From Caenorhabditis elegans (taxonomy: Eukaryota; Nematoda; Chromadorea; Rhabditida; Rhabditidae), in the NCBI RefSeq assembly GCF_000002985.6, contig NC_003279.8, positions 10,788,001 to 10,852,000 on the forward strand: a DNA stretch of 64,000 nt, read 5' to 3'. Under the pieces are notes generated by a model. That model had not been told where the DNA came from, did not search any database, and saw only the letters and a program-made list of their open reading frames with translations. Of this stretch, positions 35,381 through 48,985 are shown piece by piece (positions within the stretch are counted from its first letter, which is position 1; each line of letters begins with the position of its first letter). The position numbers and the translations under genes are program-made.

Positions 35381-38300
35381 ATGTCTGTATCTACTCTTCT
35401 CAAGACCGAATCCCATCCAGAATCTGTAATGGAAACTGATCTGACTCTACTCTACTCTCGTAGATGCAAAACCAATGATATCATTATTTTCTGCAAAAAC
35501 GCCGCTCGTAATGGAGGAGTCTTCAAGTACCAGCTCAAAACTGAATTGTTGCCATGGAGACGTGTTGAGTGTGTCTGCTGTGAGTACAAGGAGCAACGAC
35601 TTTTGGAAAAGATGGTAGAAATGATGAAGGACATACCATTAGAGTTGGAGCCAGAACTCGAAGTTGATGAACGCAGATTCATGAATGTTAATTTGGAAAT
35701 TATGTGCTCCGAGTACTGTGAGCAATGCGACGAAATGACCATTTTTGCGAAGGACACTGATGAGGAATTCCCAATGACATTCAATCCCAAAACACAGTCA
35801 TTTACCTACTCGAAATGCAAAGAATGCATTGAGAATACCAAATTTGCGATTCGCCGTCACTACTTGAATCAACAAATCTCCAAGCTTGCTGGTACTCCTT
35901 TACCATACCAGGATCGGAAGGGAAAGGAGCTTATCAGTTTGCAAGTTACCTGGCTGAACAAGGAACAAGGAAACATGGAGTATTTTGTGAATCCAGATGG
36001 AAATATTTCCAAATACCAATGGAATGAGAAATTCCAGTATTTTGATCATGTTAGAACGTTGGATGTGGAAACATTGGCTTCAGGATCAATCAACAAAATG
36101 CTCGGAATTGTTGAAGAAAAGTTCAGTACTGCATTTGCAGCTCGTATGCGTTTGATCCAAGTGAACACGGAGCAGCTATTGTGGGGTAAGTGTCATTCTT
36201 TGAAAATTTTGAAAAAAACCTTTTTAAACACAGTTGACACAGTTTAAAACACAGTTTAAAAACACAGTTGAAGCATAAAACTTTTAAACTTTCAGCTGGA
36301 GAACGAATGAGTTCATCCCAACTGGGCTCACTTCCACCAGTCTCAAAGCCAGAAAAGAAGCTCGTTGTTCTTCAAGATGGCACAGAATGTCTTGTAATCC
36401 GCAAGGATCGTGTATCGTCGAATGGACTCTATAAGTTTGATACTATTTCCTTTAAAGATGGAAGTGTGAAACCATACCGTCGGAATGATACCACCCGTCA
36501 ATATGAGCTCTTCAAAAGTGAATATTTTGAGGCGTTTGGTCTCTTCTCAGTGGAAACAGAAGTAGAAGAATCTGAGAGATATTCCTTGGATTGGGATCTT
36601 ACTCCAAAAACCATTGTCTCTTGTACCCATAATGATCGTACCCTCTTCACAGCTTTCAACAACTTCACTCAGACAGATGGATTCTATTTCTACAACAGCT
36701 CAACAGGCCATGTTCATGAGCATTCCGGATGCTCCACTTGTAAAAGCTCAGTCATCGATTCATCCCAAGTCATTGCCTCTTCAATCTCTCCATTCACAAG
36801 ATGCGCGATCATCTTGAAAACAAATAAAGAAGGTCGCTTCATAAAGGTTGGATTGAATGAGTGTAGTAGAAAGTATGAAGCCATGGCTCCACTGAAAGTA
36901 ATGAATGTCCATGTACCAGTACCACAATCGAATGGATGGAGGAAAATCCAAACTGTTGAAGATGTTCTGAATGTGTATGGAAAATATCAGGTGGAAGCGA
37001 ACAAAAAGATGGTTGATGAAGCAGTCGAAAAGCACCGAGAGGCCATTTCTTCTCTTGAAAAGGAATGCAACATGCACTTGGAGAGTTTGAAAAAGATGAA
37101 CGACTCGAGAAAAGAATTTGAGGTTCTGAATGCAGAATTGGAGAAGAAGGTGTTCGATTTGAAGAAAGTCCTTGAAATGGAGCAGGGGAAAATTGCAGAA
37201 ATGCTTAAGAACAAGGAGAGAGAAGCCGCGCATAAGAAGCAACAAGAGATGATAAATGGTAGGTTTGATCTGAAAATGAAGGGGTACAAGGGTTCTTTTT
37301 AGACTTTTAGGCTTGGAATTTCGCCAATTTTTGAAAAAACTTGACTTCAACCATTTGATTTCCAATTTCAACTTTTCGTCACTGTAATACTAATTTTCGT
37401 CAACTTTTCCTAGCTATAAGATTCTTTAGTCAACTTTGGCATACTTTTGCCACTCCGTTGTAAAATTGATTGAAATGAATATAGTTTGGTTTAAATTAGC
37501 GGAAGTTGACGAAAGTTGGCCGTACTTTACACTCAACTTTCGCCAACAATCCTAACTTGTTGACTTATTATTAGCGTCTAGTCAACTTACACCAAGATTT
37601 CGCCAACTTTTACAAACTATTGAAGCTTCTGTGGATGCTAGAAGAAACTGAAATTAGTTGGAAATGGCAAGCATTAAATACTAATTTTTCAGCTCCCCCA
37701 GTCTTCGACTTCAACCTCTTCCCAAAATGCTGTAGCTTCTGCCCACATATTGGCCAATTCGTCATCACTGCGTTCGACGAGGTCACCAAGTCTACAAGAA
37801 GCTACATTTTCAGCCCAAAAACTGCTCATTTCCACTATCAATCCACCTGCGAGCTATGCCCACGAGTCATCTGCTATTCAACTGTTCTTCCAAATTGGAC
37901 AATTATGCCGATGCAATGTGAGAGGTCTAAGTGGCCCTGCCTACTTTTGACAAACCAAGAAGGTCGACTGATTAAAGTTGCATTTGATGCAAAAATCAAT
38001 ACATTCATCGCAGTTAAACCATCTCAAGTTCTAGAAGAAATTGTAGAAGTTCAAAATTCTGGAATGACTACCAAAAAAACATTGGAGATTCCTTCTTATG
38101 ATACAACCAGACCAGTTTTGTATCCAAATTTCCGAGTCTATTGCTCTCACATTAAAGACGTCCTCATCAACGCCTACAACTCTCACGCTAAATCGAATGC
38201 CTTCTACTATTACAACAAAATCACAGGATCCTTCGAAGAACATGTCGGCTGTGATCATTGCTCAAAGTCAAGCTTAAACCACAGTATCCCATCACTACAA

Positions 38301-40245
38301 AACGTTATCACATCAACCAGTCCTTATACTGATAACGCAGTCATTCTGGTGTCAAGCAAGGATAGAAGTCTCAATATTCTTGGATTCCGCTCGAATAACA
38401 TGGGATTCGCCAATTTTCCATACAATGTCGTCATGCTGAAGGAGGATCTGAAAGGTTCTGAGGAACCACTAACCGATTTGACTGTGGAATCGTTGGTGGA
38501 AAAGGTGGAAACATTGGAAGTGACCAAGAAGGTTGAGGTGGAAGATGATAGTGATTGCTTAGATGAAGATGAAGATGAGGAGGAATATGAGGATGAGGAT
38601 GAGGAAGAAAGTGAAGAAGATGAAGATGAAGAGGAGGATGAAGATAGTGAAGAGGATGAGGACGAAGAGGAATATGAAGATGAAGAGAGTGAGTATGAAG
38701 ATGAGGAAGAGGATGAGGAGGAAGAAGAAGAGGAGGGAAAAGAAAACAACGAAGAAAAGAAAGTACAGAATGAAATTAAACATTGTTAGTTATTTTCTCC
38801 GACTACATAGAAAAAACTAACATGACAACACCTTTTGCTCCCTTAACTATACTCATTTTAAGACATTTTAAGATTTTTTAATTTCTAAGTTTCTACGTCT
38901 GATGGTACTAGTGAGTCTTCATTTAGGACTGAAAGTTTGAATCTAGAAACTTGTTTCTTGGCTGAGTCTTTATACAGCTCCGAATATCTCCTTTTTTTAG
39001 TTTTTCAAAACAAACAAGTATTTCCCTAGCTTACAATTAGGCCTTTTGGCTTACGTGCCGATTTCCTTAGGCCCAGGCCTCGAATTTAGCCCTAGATATG
39101 CAACCTGTTCTCTGCTATTCGCAAAGTGAAAATTCAAAAAAGTGCGCAATACGTGTTGTCAATTTATTTATATCTCTAATCAATAAATATATACACAAAG
39201 TTAGCATGGCTTTAGCCGCAAAACCGATATCAAATAGTTTTATTGATAATTTCATCATTAATAATATTCCTAAACTTTGGGTCAAACAAACTTGTCTAAT
39301 TCACTTTTCCTTTCAGATATCAAACTTGTCAACTCGAAAGCAGCCATATTTGATCAATTAGCAATAGCATTCTCGTTAGCAAAACCTGAAACTCAAAGCA
39401 ACTTTAAAGAAATGTTCAGCAACAAGAAAGCATTCAACGAAAGGGTGGGTGTGGAATTTGACAATAACACCTGGAAAAAGATGCAATCGGTGCTAGCGAA
39501 GGTGACCAGAGAAGATGACGTTGAATCGACGACTACTGCTCTTGAACCATCTGATATTGAAGATAATGAAGATGCTGAGTACACATCCACCGCACTGGAG
39601 CCTTCTGATTTTGAGGACAACTGTGATTTTGAATCGACTGCTACTGCCGTGGAGCCATTGGACTTTGAAGAAAGTCTTTCTATGGATGTTACTCAACAAA
39701 ACGAATCGTTTGAGGGCGTGGAGCATGTCGAAGCTGAAGATGACACACAATCCACTACAACTGCTCTTGAACCATCTGATATTGAAGACAACTGTGACGT
39801 TGAATCAACTACCACTGCTGTGGAACCATTGGACTTTGAAGACGATAATTCTCTGGATATCACCCAAGAGAGCGATTCTCTTGAGCTCATGGAGCATGTC
39901 GAAGCTGAAGATGACACAAAATCTACCACAACTGCTCTTGAACCTTCTGATATTGAAGATAATGACTTGGAGCTTGTCTCTGATCTATCTGATGATAATA
40001 GTAGTATTTCAATGATCTCTTCCACATCCACTGCTATTGAATTCTCAATCGCCGACGACTCGGGAAGTTCAATGGGAAGTGATATTTCCTATTTGGATAG
40101 AGATATGGATTTTGCTTCTGATAAAGAATCTCTGGTTTCTGAATCGAATTATCAGGATTTTATGGATCCAACTATTCATGCTTCATTCACTGCGTCGCAA
40201 ATCGCCGAAGCCGATCAAAATTTTCCAGGATGCATCTTGTCTTAA
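35381..40245 (+). CDS. CxH-CxxC repeat protein, array member 2 (long form)
   Basis: I join four exons: 35381-36185, 36296-37258, 37693-38784 and 39317-40245, giving 1,262 residues. A TTTCATTTCAG acceptor lies upstream of the ATG. Exon 1 has two divergent modules (FCK..CVCC; MCSEYC..CKEC). Exon 2 has one module (SCTHNDR to CSTC, with YFYNSSTGHVHEH) and then about 90 residues of coiled coil. Exon 3 has two full modules (FCPHIGQ to CELC; YCSHIKD to CDHC) and a long Glu/Asp tail. Exon 4 is an acidic STTTALEPSDIED repeat domain. Exon 3 can also end in place at a TAG (38787-38789), so exon 4 could be alternative or a separate gene. All introns are phase 1. No signal peptide. Unrecognised family, probably intracellular. 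Polyadenylation signal near 40387. Confidence 0.75.
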
Positions 40246-40575
40246 TTCTATTCTTAAAATGTTTCCTCCCTAAAAATTATCATGTACCCCTTCATCCACA
40301 AATTTGTTTCTGTATTTTTGCTCCTTTCTGAACTTGTTTTTTTTTCTGTAAAAAAACTTGAAATTTAATTCCAAAAAGATTTTTCAAATAAAGCACCTCA
40401 CTCATAATTGAAATATTTGAAGTTTAAAAGCTGGAAAATATATAATAATAATTTATGACGTGTTACTCACAAGGAAGATAGATCAGCAAAAAATTTTTTT
40501 TGGGAACTTTGAGCTTCGCGGTATTGCTCAAAACGGGGGAATAGTTCAACAATTTTCGTTAAAACCCTATTATAG
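40246..40575. other. Convergent gap
   Basis: 3' flanks of the plus-strand array member 2 and the minus-strand cysteine-rich gene. It contains the AATAAA at 40387-40392 and nothing else recognisable. Confidence 0.4.
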
Positions 40576-40944
40576 TCAAGCAACACAAGCATGGTTAACA
40601 CATTTCTTGCAGAAAATGCCGCACATTCCAAAGGTTTTTTCAGACTTCTTGTTAAAATATATCTGATGGCACTTTCCAAATGCACAATTATGACGTGGCC
40701 CGCACTGGTTGTCGTTGGCACATCTGGTTATATCCTTTCTCGGAGCACACTTTCCATCAATACAATACTCGATCATCCAGTTACATTGAGCTACAGATCG
40801 GCAGCTTTTTATCACGTCAGGAAGGGTGATGCACTGTTTGTTGATGCATGTTCTATTATCGGAACAATCTTTTGTGCTTGAGCACGTTGCGTATTCTTGA
40901 CTTTTGACAAGTAGAATTGCAGATAAAAAACATGGAAGGATGTC
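40576..40944 (-). CDS. Cysteine-rich secreted protein (terminal exon; 5' end unresolved)
   Basis: The minus-strand exon 40576-40944 reads open from a CAG acceptor at 40945-40947. It begins with a signal-peptide-like DILPCFLSAILLVKSQ, then about 100 residues with regularly spaced cysteines: CSSTKDC, RTCINKQC, KSCRSVAQC, YCIDGKC, RCANDNQC, NCAFGKC, MCGIFCKKC. The repeated C-x5-C...C-x4-C layout resembles the EB-type cysteine modules common in nematode secreted proteins. A short first exon with the ATG must lie upstream (higher coordinates); I could not identify it. A TATATAAGC box on the minus strand at 41511-41520 and GATA sites nearby mark a possible promoter. Confidence 0.7.
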   Translation of the reverse strand, partial: DILPCFLSAILLVKSQEYATCSSTKDCSDNRTCINKQCITLPDVIKSCRSVAQCNWMIEYCIDGKCAPRKDITRCANDNQCGPRHNCAFGKCHQIYFNKKSEKTFGMCGIFCKKCVNHACVA

Positions 40945-43909
40945 CTGAAATTATAAAATTTTGTAAGATTTCGTGCACTTGAAACTTTAAGCTTATATCT
41001 TGGTTGCTATTGGTTTTATAAAAACTTTTTCAACTAACAAAATACTTGCAAAGTATTTTTCTATATTTTGGATATTAAAATTTTTTTGATAAAACTTGAG
41101 ACAACCGAGATACAAGCCGTCAAAAATTCACCTGTCGAAACAGTTACAAGAAACAGTTAAAACAAGTTTTATTGAATTTTAAAATAAATATTCTATAATG
41201 TTTTTACTTGAAAATAAAATTACAACTGAAACTAACGTTCCTATTTGCTTTTAAAATTACATGAACTTTTAGCTCAGGTACGCTTTACAGTCTGAAATTT
41301 ACAATGCGAATTTATTTAAAAACTTTCCAGAAGAAGCTTCATTGCTTCTAGATATTGAAATAGAAAACAAATACTATAAGACATTTCTCAAAAAATTGAA
41401 AATTTATACGAAGCGTCTAATCGAATTATGTAATCGAGTTCAGAGCTGGCTGGGGTTTGTATCATTTTTTGATATTAAATGAAAAGGATAGAGCCATCAG
41501 ATAGGTGATGGCTTATATACAATATGAAGTAGGCGGAGAATCAATAAGATAAGTAAAAATGACGGGGGATAGGAATGCAATCATAATTGAATGGTGTAAA
41601 AGATAACAAAACAACATTAATAATGTGAGGATTGCGAGTGAGTCACAGGGCAAAGAGTACGATCGCGTACATTATGCAAATTTTGATAAATCGAATAAAT
41701 TTTGATTGTCGAAGGGCATTTTAGGATCAGCGACTTTTTTGACGCCTTATATCGATATCAATGGTGGGCATTTGCGTTTCAAAAATTTTTTTTCTGGAAG
41801 TTTATCGATTTCGACAGATTTATCAAATTCAGATGATATTATGTATTTCGCTCACCATTTTTTAATGCTTGGCATCGCAATTTGTTTGAATTATTTTTAC
41901 AGAAAGTTGTCTCCTGTTTCTGAAATAACTGAAAAAAATGCTTCTCTAAATTATAAATACATTAATACACAATTTTTTCCAAAGTTTGCAACATTTGTTC
42001 ACTTTATTATACACTTATTGCTTGTTTATCATATTAAATTTTTAAAATAATTTCTATAAAATTGACATTTACTCGTGAATTCCCTGCGACGTGGCGACTG
42101 ATTTTTTCAAAAAAAAAAACCCCTTTATTGGAAAATTGAAGATTCAATCAGTTCTCAATTAAGAAAACTTTGATTTTCTTATCATAATAAAATGTAAGTT
42201 TTATTTATTTGGGGCGGTGTTTACAGAGTAGCAACATGCTTGAAGAAAACCATCAATTGAACTTTTCAGGTTGTAATGGAATATATGCTACGCTTATGCT
42301 AGGCATAAATATCAACTTCAATGAGTTTGGACTTTTCGGAGGTTAATCAAGACGTGGATTTTGGACTTAAAAGTTGTGGAAGCTTATGTGTAGTGTATAC
42401 CGTCGGAATTGCCAAGACATCCTTCCTGAACCCTCTCTTCCTCTGAACAGCCAATAAACCGTTCTGAAAGTAGTGTAAAAAGGAAAAAGACAAACAGGAT
42501 ACAATTTTGAAACCCGGCAACTGCCGCAATTGCCAATTGCGCCGCGCACCCCTGGTGTAGATGTGGTGTATCGCGACGTACCATTGAATTCTGTATTGAT
42601 TATTGATTCTGACGGAAATCCATAATCAACGATACGTCATCGATACAATGCTAATTGTAAAAAATCTGATTTCAACGCGTGGGCCGTAGAGTTGGCATGG
42701 TGCCAACTGATAAGGAGAGAGGAATACTGGCAAATTTTTTGACAAGGTTTTTCCAGATTGGAACAGATTTGCCAAAGAAATAGGTGTAATTGTCCTTCCT
42801 AAGCAAAATCATGGGTTTGTCGCGCTCTTTGTTGGCGTTTTCCAGAAATTGTTCTTTAAAGTGTATAATAACACCCCTTTCACTTCCTTTGAATCAATAC
42901 CCCATTTCTATTGGGCATAACATTTTCCGAGGCACGTTCCTCTCTCGTTCGTTTCCTCTTTCTCCGTCACTCGGAAACCACCCAGTCATGCTTGTTTGAA
43001 TTGAAATAGAGCGCGTTTGCTGAGGGCTTATTAAAAAATCGAAGAAAAATATTGACTGTTGTATGAGACTTTAAGAAGTGAATATTGATTATTTTGCTTT
43101 CGTATATCAGTGTAAAACTTGCGCTTATCAATAAATTTTCAATTTCTTCTTTCAATGTCCTCTTTGCATCTTTTTCATTTCGTTTGTTGCATGTTCATTT
43201 TTAAAAGCCTGTTCTCCGCATTCAATGTGTGTATGTGTAATATATTCAAGTGTAAAGACGACGGAAAAATTAAACGTTCATTTCTTTGAATATTACAAAA
43301 CCTGAATACTTGTTCAAAGAAAACCGAATCTTCTCAGACAGAAAGCTGTGAGATTTTTTCCTAATTTTTTCTTACATTTTTCTTGAAAGTTATAAACGGC
43401 AAGTTTACCAACATTTTTTAATTTTTTATTCAAAAATGTTAAAAACCAAGATATGGGCGGTGTCAATTGAAATTTAATTTTAAAAAATAACTCCGCCCTT
43501 ATCTTGGCTATTATGCGTTTTCTGTTCAATTTTCTCATGGTAAATGGATTTTTTAAATCATTCAAAGTAATAAACATCTGGCACAATTTTGGAAATTAGA
43601 GAAAAAAAATGTTTAAAGCTAAGATTTGTGCGAATATTTTTGATGGCCAATTTTAAAATTGAAAAATTATTGCCAAAAAATTTTCCTTATATGTACATGT
43701 TTTATTAATATAACTTTAAATTCAAAATTCCAAGATGTTTTCCCATATTTTTTCTGATATGGATTTTTCTGAAAATGTATGTCTAACTTTTGATTTTTTC
43801 AACTATTGGAATTTCTTAAAATCGTATATTTTTATTTTCTTACCTATACCTTCTCTTGAAATTTGAAAAAATATTTTCAGAGTCGGCACTCCCCAACTTG
43901 AATTCAATC
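40945..43909. other. 3-kb intergenic gap
   Basis: This contains the probable promoter of the minus-strand cysteine-rich gene (around 41440-41600, with TATA and GATA-like sites), a short hAT-type end at 42512-42554, a GC-richer, promoter-like block at 42680-42985 and an inverted repeat at 43440-43510 (CCAAGATATGGGCGG / CCGCCCTTATCTTGG). An AT-rich open frame at 41706-42050 lacks splice or start signals and is not called. Confidence 0.4.
42512..42554. repeat. Fragment of a hAT-type element end
   Basis: CGGCAACTGCCGCAATTGCC followed by GCGCCGCGCACCCCTG matches the terminal pattern (short inverted CGGCAA/TTGCCG units ending CACCCCTG) of the 33204 element's relatives. No opposite end is seen nearby, so it is a solo remnant. 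Confidence 0.5.
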
Positions 43910-46620
43910 ATGGATCCTCCATTAACCCAAATCAATTTTGAACTCAACGGACCTGCTAAGAATCACATTATCAAATTTCTAAACGAATCGACAGGAAGAA
44001 TCAAAAATTACGTATACAACGAAGCGACGGACTGTTTTGAACCAACTGAGTTAGATACAAATGCTGGCGAGCAGGAATTAAGTGAAGTAGCAGACTTGGA
44101 AAAAGAAAGATTTGCCCTCGATTCGGATTTAACTCCGATAGAACTGATACAATGTGAACATGACGAGAGTCTCATATTTTCTGCATTCAATCATTTCAAC
44201 AAAACGGAAGGATTCTACGTCTATAATAGCTTCACGAATCATATTCACGAGCACGTGGGCTGTAAGACTTGCCCAAGAGCACCTATTGTGCTCAATCAAC
44301 TAATTGGTTCTCCACAGGATCCGCTGCTAATTGCCTTGAAAATTAATAGAGAAGGAAGACTAATCAAGGGAAATGAATTTGATGAATTTGGCCCTTCAAA
44401 GATCCTCAAAGAAAATGAAAGAAAACATGAGCATGTGCAGATGCTGAGTATGATTGAGCAGTTGAAGTTCAACCTGAATACACATAATTTGATATTGAAT
44501 GACCAACTTAAGAAGAAAAGGAAAAGAGTTAGTGAATTGGAGCAAGCACTCAGAAAGAGGAATATGAAATCAGGTGAGTTTATTGGAAAAGTTCAAATAA
44601 AACGTCTGAAGCTTTGTCTTGAAGCCCAGCTAAAATTTAATAATTCAGACCATTTCAAATTTTTTAAAAGTACTTCCAACTTTAAAGGTTAAGTAGAGTC
44701 GCAAACTTGGTTGCTTCAAATGACAGAAAATAGACCGTAATGTTTGAATAAAACTGTTTAAAAATGTTTCAAAAATCAATGAAACGGTCGAATTATTTTT
44801 GAATTCCCGCGCAAATTATGAACGTCATTTTTGATATTCGTTTTCTGGCTAAATACATTGGTTTTTCTTGATTATTTCTTTTATATTTAATTTGAAACAC
44901 CGTTTGCCAATGTTTTTAGTCATTTTACAGTGAAGGAAACTTGATAACCCGAAATAAACTGACCTACAACTCATCAATTTAATACTTTTTTCTAGTTTTC
45001 TTTCGGGGAAAATGCTTGAAAAGTTGGCAAACTACTGTGTTGCAAATCAAATATAGAAAAAAAATCAAGAAAAACCAATTAATTTAGCCAGAAAACGCGA
45101 AAATATCAGAAAAAGCGATTTTTGAAAAAGTGAAAAATCCATCCATTAGGTTCTATTTTCTGTCAATTAAAGAAAAATCCTTAACTCCATCTTTAGAATT
45201 CTGTTCAATTTTGCTATATAAAAATGTTGGGTAGTATATAATTATTTCAAAATTGCATAATTTCTTTCAAAATTGCATAACATTTAACTGGAATAAATTT
45301 TTGACAAACAATCTCATCTCATAAATTTTTCTCCCAATTTCAGAACTTGCCACCGACTTTGATCTCTACCCGAAATACATCAATTTCTGTCCGCATACCA
45401 ATCATTTTTTCATCACTGCATACAATAATGTTTCCAAGCGTATTGGTCATTACGTGTTCAATCAAAAATTTGGACAATTGCACAAGCAACACTATTGTCC
45501 GAAATGTACACTTTTTGATAAGGGCAACCGAGTGAACGCAGAACAAGTGATAATGCCCGTTGTAACTTCGAGCGGTGAATGGCCAATCGTGTTGTGTACT
45601 GATAAGGAAGGCAGATTGTGCAGGGACAGCTTCTTGAAGCCCGAGGGAACATTTTTGAAAGTACCCGGGCAAACTCTTGGTGCAACAATGGATATTAATG
45701 AGATAAATACTTCATTGAAAGCTGATGTTGTTCGTGAGCCAATAAGAACGAATGACGTCACTCTTTACCCAAAATATAGTTTCTATTGCGACCACGTGAA
45801 ATCAATTATAATCAACGCATTGAACGAAGAAACCGAAGGATACTACTACTACAATCACACCAGCGGAATTATTGAAGAACACGAGAACTGTGAAGATTGT
45901 CGTGGAGTATACCCAATCCATAACTTGAGCCATCGACTAGTCATAATGTCAGCCAGAAGCCCATTCTACAGTCCACCAATTTTATTGATGATAAATAAGA
46001 TTGGAGAGCTTGTGATTCGCGTTTTTCATTTCAAAAGTTCCCGTTTCACACTTGTACGCCCGCTTGTTTTTTTGAAGAAAGAGTGTGAAACTTATGTGCA
46101 AAATTCCAAGAAAGAATTAGTTTTGGTTCTCCACAAAGCAATGAAACAAGATCCCTCTCTTCTCGATACTTGTATCAAGAGGTGCCAATTTCCACATCAG
46201 TTTGTGGATGTGAATCCAGGCGATGTCACTAATATGGTGATAGCTCAAGTTCACGAGGAAATCGACGGTTTGAAGGATCCAGAACTTGATGAAATTTGCC
46301 TGAAGACTTGCCAGTTTGTATTTGAAAACATGAAGCCTGATGATTCTGCTGAAAAACAAGTGGAATCTTCGGAAGAGCCTGCTAACCCAATGGACATTGA
46401 ACAATCTGAAAAAGACTCAGTTGAAGATCTGGAGGCTTCACGTGACTGCAATCACAAGCCTGATGTTCAAGAAGACGCCTCCAGCGATGGCACTGAACAA
46501 GATTCAGATTTAGATGATGATATCTCAGTGATATCAGGAGCCGGCTCTTCGGACAGTGGTTTGTCCGATTTGAATGAAGACCTGAAAGCTATGGGAATGA
46601 ATATTCCAGAAAATCAATAA
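43910..46620 (+). CDS. CxH-CxxC repeat protein, array member 3
   Basis: I join two exons: 43910-44573 and 45344-46620, giving 646 residues. The ATG at 43910 lies 29 bases after an ATATTTTCAG acceptor, consistent with trans-splicing. Exon 1 is a clear paralogue of exon 2 of array member 2: a DLTP-initiated module with QCEHDES to CKTC and YVYNSFTNHIHEH, then a coiled coil (ILNDQLKKKRKRVSELEQAL). Exon 2 parallels exon 3 of member 2, with two modules (FCPHTNH to CPKC; FCDHVKS-like YCDHVKS to CEDC with YYYYNHTSG). An acidic, serine-rich tail follows (SDLDDDISVISGAGSSDSGL), which replaces both the Glu/Asp tract and the STTTALEP domain. The intron is phase 1. Polyadenylation signal at 46791. Confidence 0.85.
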
Positions 46621-48985
46621 TTCTTTGTTTAGTGTTGTACTTATGTAACCTTCCATTGTATTTTTTTCATTATTTTTCCCAATACCTCAAATTCTATTAC
46701 TCAGGAATCTTTTACTCATAACTCAGGAACATTTTTTTTTCTTTTTGGCATTACTTTTTTAAAAGATAACAAACTTTGTTTTTAATCAGAAATAAAATCT
46801 AAAAATATGGAGAAGTAAAAGTGTTTTTTTTTCAAATTTTCAGAACATTTGTAAATAAGCTCAAGAAATTAGTTTTCTGGATGGGGACACTATGGGCTCG
46901 AAAACTTAATTATCAAAAAAAATCTACAAAAAACTCACAGTTATTAAAGTTGAAAGAGCTCAGTTTGATGTAACCTCAATTGGCTAATGGTAGATTTATT
47001 TATTTTTTCTTTGGTTTAGATAATTTTTGAATTAATTTCAAGTTTTTTTTAAATAAAAAGTTGTTTTGTTGTTTCTATCAACTTAAAAAAAACGTTTTCT
47101 TCAGAAAAAAAACATTCTAGCTAATTAAAACTATTTCCAGGCACCTTAACTTACAAAACTTTTACAGTTCTTCTTTTGATACCACGAAATAAAACTATTA
47201 CATACATTAGTTAGTAAATTCTCCATAATTCTTCAATTTCCCTAACTTTTCTATGAGTCATTTTCAAATATTCGATCTCTTAGTTGCATTACTAGCCAAA
47301 TCACGTGCTAACATCACTTTTTAAAAGCATTTCAAAAGAATCTCAAATATGAGTCAGTAATTGTGTCAGCTATACGATCTCCAGGGGATCTAGATCACTT
47401 GAACTTTGAGGCTAAATGTGCCAAACGAAAATAATGTCACGAGCTTCATCACTTTACGAAAAAGCTGATTAGTCATACTGATTAGGGTTTTTGGATAATA
47501 ATTTCATTTGCAGGATAAAACTATTTGCCTTTTGGAAAACAGAAGAGCTTAGAAATTGAGCAATTACACAAAGTCGGAAATGTTGAATGATATGATAAAT
47601 CTTTCAGATAAGTTCCAAAAAAGTGTCACAAACTGATAGTGAGCATGTTTCAAATTGTGGTGCCATAGCAATTTTCCCACTGGCGTACTTTTAAAACGTC
47701 ACAACCTGTACCAATCAATATATGACTCCCACGACATCTCCACTCTTCTCCGATGAATCTGCAGACTTGGGAAAGACAATAAATGAGCACAAGGTCATAT
47801 TGATTCCCATAACGCTCAATATTTTTTGCGAAATAACTGTTGATCGACCCAATAAATTGCCATTCCATTACAGCTAGTCTGCCTGTGCAGTCACTCGCTC
47901 TTTTTCGCAATATTTTTTTCTTTTTTTACTGCTATTTATGATTTCTTGTCTAATTAAAAAAAAGTGCACAGTTTGAATTTTCAGTAACTTTAGTTTTCAT
48001 CCTTCAAAAAACAAAAAAAAAAAGATTTTGAAAATCACAACTTTTTTTTTAATCCCTGAAATTTCCTGAAAAATCCAACATTTATTTTGTTAGTTGATAA
48101 TATTTTTTTTTAAATGAAATTAGTGATAAAGGACAACTAAATTGCCAAAGTTAGTATAAAATTTACCTTTTACACTCCATTCGGTGCTCAATGAGCACTT
48201 ATCCTCCTCTCTTGCACAATGTACATCTGCTCCAAAAAAAAGTATCGAACGAGTGAATTGCACATTTTGGGAAGATTGGAGGTTAAGCTGTAAATACAGC
48301 CTCCTTTATGCCTCTTCATTTTATTGTCCTCTCTTTACATCTCTATTATAATGTGGTTGATTTTTAATTTACATTTTCAAATGATATCTCTCTAAAGTAG
48401 GTTATAACTTTGTAGTTTGTAGTTTCCTTGTAATTCATTTTTCATTACTATCAAATTATCGATAACGAGAAGTTAACTATCTTATCTCATGCCAATTTAA
48501 TTAACCTCATAATAAAAAAAACATAAATTAATTTTATTTTGATTTTGCGAATAAAAAAAGGGGAGTAGTGAAATTTCATTTATTTATTTAATTCTCTCAA
48601 AATTTCCCCAAACTACAAAATTCCACAATGAAAATTCTTGAAATATTCTCACTATCAGACATTTTTGTGGCTGCTCAAAGTTCCGAAGAAAGGACAAAAA
48701 ATTAGCTGAAATCTCAAATTTGTAGCTGAGTTCAACGCTCCAACCCAGAAAAATTGTTTGCCACTATTTTTTGGATTAGTTGCTCTTTTTGGGTAATTTT
48801 CGGACAATTAAATTTTTTCTCCCCCTTTTTGAACCCGCATAACACATTGCCATATTTTCGTTTCTTTTCTAGAACTCATTATAGAAATTATACATATTTT
48901 TCAAAATCTTCCAACTACACGTCTCAATTTTGCCTGTTCGAAAATAATCTTAAAATGCTTCTTCATTTTGCCAGTTTTTTTCAGA
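46621..48985. other. 2.4-kb intergenic gap
   Basis: AT-rich with poly-A/T runs. An 86-codon minus-strand open frame at 47650-47910 sits in a GC-richer island. A second block at 48170-48345 is pyrimidine-rich and may be the promoter of the next gene. Nothing is firmly identified. Confidence 0.35.

Noticed and set aside
38324-38783. Serine-rich and phenylalanine-rich minus-strand open frames
   Set aside because: Antisense shadows of the Glu/Asp-rich tail of array member 2, for the same codon reason.
35381-40245. Splitting array member 2 into three separate genes at its long introns
   Set aside because: Phases agree at every junction, the coiled-coil exon has no stop before its donor, and the parallel exon order in member 3 supports one gene, though exon 4 remains less certain.
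41706-42050. 114-codon plus-strand frame with hydrophobic stretches, considered as a receptor fragment
   Set aside because: AT-rich, Phe/Ile/Lys/Asn-dominated, no splice signals at either end and no recognisable motif; typical of chance frames here.
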